A DNA stretch of 64,000 nt from Diplosphaera chodatii (Eukaryota; Chlorophyta; Trebouxiophyceae; Prasiolales; Stichococcaceae). The position numbers and the translations under genes were made by a program. Shown one piece after another: positions 63,598 to 64,000 of this stretch (its first letter is position 1; every line of letters starts with the position of its first letter). The notes below the pieces were generated by a model that saw only the letters and a program-made list of their open reading frames with translations, was not told where the DNA came from and ran no database searches. The stretch is from positions 1,550,001-1,614,000 of the forward strand of contig JAALGY010000054.1 of assembly GCA_032358165.1 (NCBI GenBank). The letters are read 5' to 3'.

Positions 63598-64000
63598 ATG
63601 AGCAATCTCGTGGCGGCCGCACCAGTCCGCAATGTGTGGCGCAACCACAATGTGCTGCTGACGCTGATTGTCCGTGCGGCTGATGGGCTCAGCGCCGGCA
63701 TCTGGAACGGCGCCACACTGGCAGCATACATCTACTTGATACAACACAATAGCAACAAGGTGCCAATGATGAGGACCAGCATGTGCGAGGCATCAATAGG
63801 AGGCATTCTGTGTGCGCATATGATTAGGCAAGATGTGGCTACGGGTTCTCACGGCTTGGGTGACGCTGTCACGTATGTGCTGCGCAAGTATGTGGGCATT
63901 GCGGAGGGGATTTTCGGCATCTTCTGCGCTGCGGCGGGCGTTCCTGCGGGGTGGATTGCAGACCGCATGCGTCGTGACCGCACCTTGCGCCTCTGCGGTT
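63598..64000 (+). CDS. Major facilitator superfamily transporter (partial, 3' end off the window)
   Basis: ATG 63598 gives MSNLVAAAPVRNVWRNHNVL, a cytosolic leader and first membrane helix (LIVRAADGLSAGIWNGATLA), ending HNSNK at 63756. A candidate 130-bp intron ending GCGCAAG joins YVGIAEGIFGIFCAAAGVPA followed by GWIADRMRRDRTLR. The G-W-x-A-D-R-x-x-R-D-x-x-L-R pattern is the loop 2-3 signature of MFS carriers. The sequence stops in this exon, so the substrate cannot be inferred. Upstream exons from 62827 are possible. Confidence 0.75.
   Translation, partial: MSNLVAAAPVRNVWRNHNVLLTLIVRAADGLSAGIWNGATLAAYIYLIQHNSNKVPMMRTSMCEASIGGILCAHMIRQDVATGSHGLGDAVTYVLRKYVGIAEGIFGIFCAAAGVPAGWIADRMRRDRTLRLCG

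Overview
The window is nuclear DNA from a green alga. The evidence is: intron-dense protein genes with GT...AG junctions and pyrimidine-rich (often TGCAG) acceptors; a plastid dicarboxylate carrier with a transit peptide; a plastid SpoIIIAA/Ycf45-type ATPase; the plant/algal MyTH4-FERM kinesin KCBP; and the centriolar protein SAS-4/CPAP. Base composition and intron sizes (about 70-250 bp) would fit a trebouxiophyte or related core chlorophyte; the genus is inference only. I found no rRNA, tRNA, transposon or CRISPR array, and no bacterial-style operon.

Layout, left to right. 1-2926 (-): voltage-gated K+ channel with a cyclic-nucleotide-binding fold, cut by the left edge. 3194-6838 (+): plastid 2-oxoglutarate/malate translocator (DiT1). 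7245-13411 (-): two tandem Sec14/CRAL-TRIO lipid-transfer genes; the upstream copy has an N-terminus suited to myristoylation and palmitoylation. 13995-19243 (-): a GTPBP1-like translational GTPase with a low-complexity insertion. 20322-22032 (+): cytosolic-type LysM protein. 22576-24790 (+): plant-type calcineurin-like phosphoesterase. 25031-32701 (-): KCBP kinesin, divergent from SAS-4/CPAP at 33835-38561 (+). 39034-42632 (-): SPD1/Ycf45-like AAA ATPase, lying only about 40 bp behind (or spliced to) an unidentified polyglutamine-containing gene (42673 to about 45230, -). 45452-59143 (+): complete spliceosomal PRP8 in about 50 exons. 59671-62698 (+): a CtlX-type amidinotransferase with a mitochondrial-like leader. 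63598-64000 (+): start of an MFS transporter, cut by the right edge.

Most genes are unrelated housekeeping or organelle functions. The one thematic pair is KCBP and SAS-4/CPAP, both microtubule/centriole/flagellum proteins, transcribed divergently from about 1.1 kb. Gene models were read by eye from conserved protein blocks and splice signals. Family calls are firm; exact starts, terminal exons and some internal junctions are approximate. I did not find a clearly new multi-gene system. The best leads are the SPD1-like ATPase with its altered Walker B motif, RG-rich tail and ambiguous junction with the gene behind it, the acylated Sec14 protein, and the GTPBP1 insertion.
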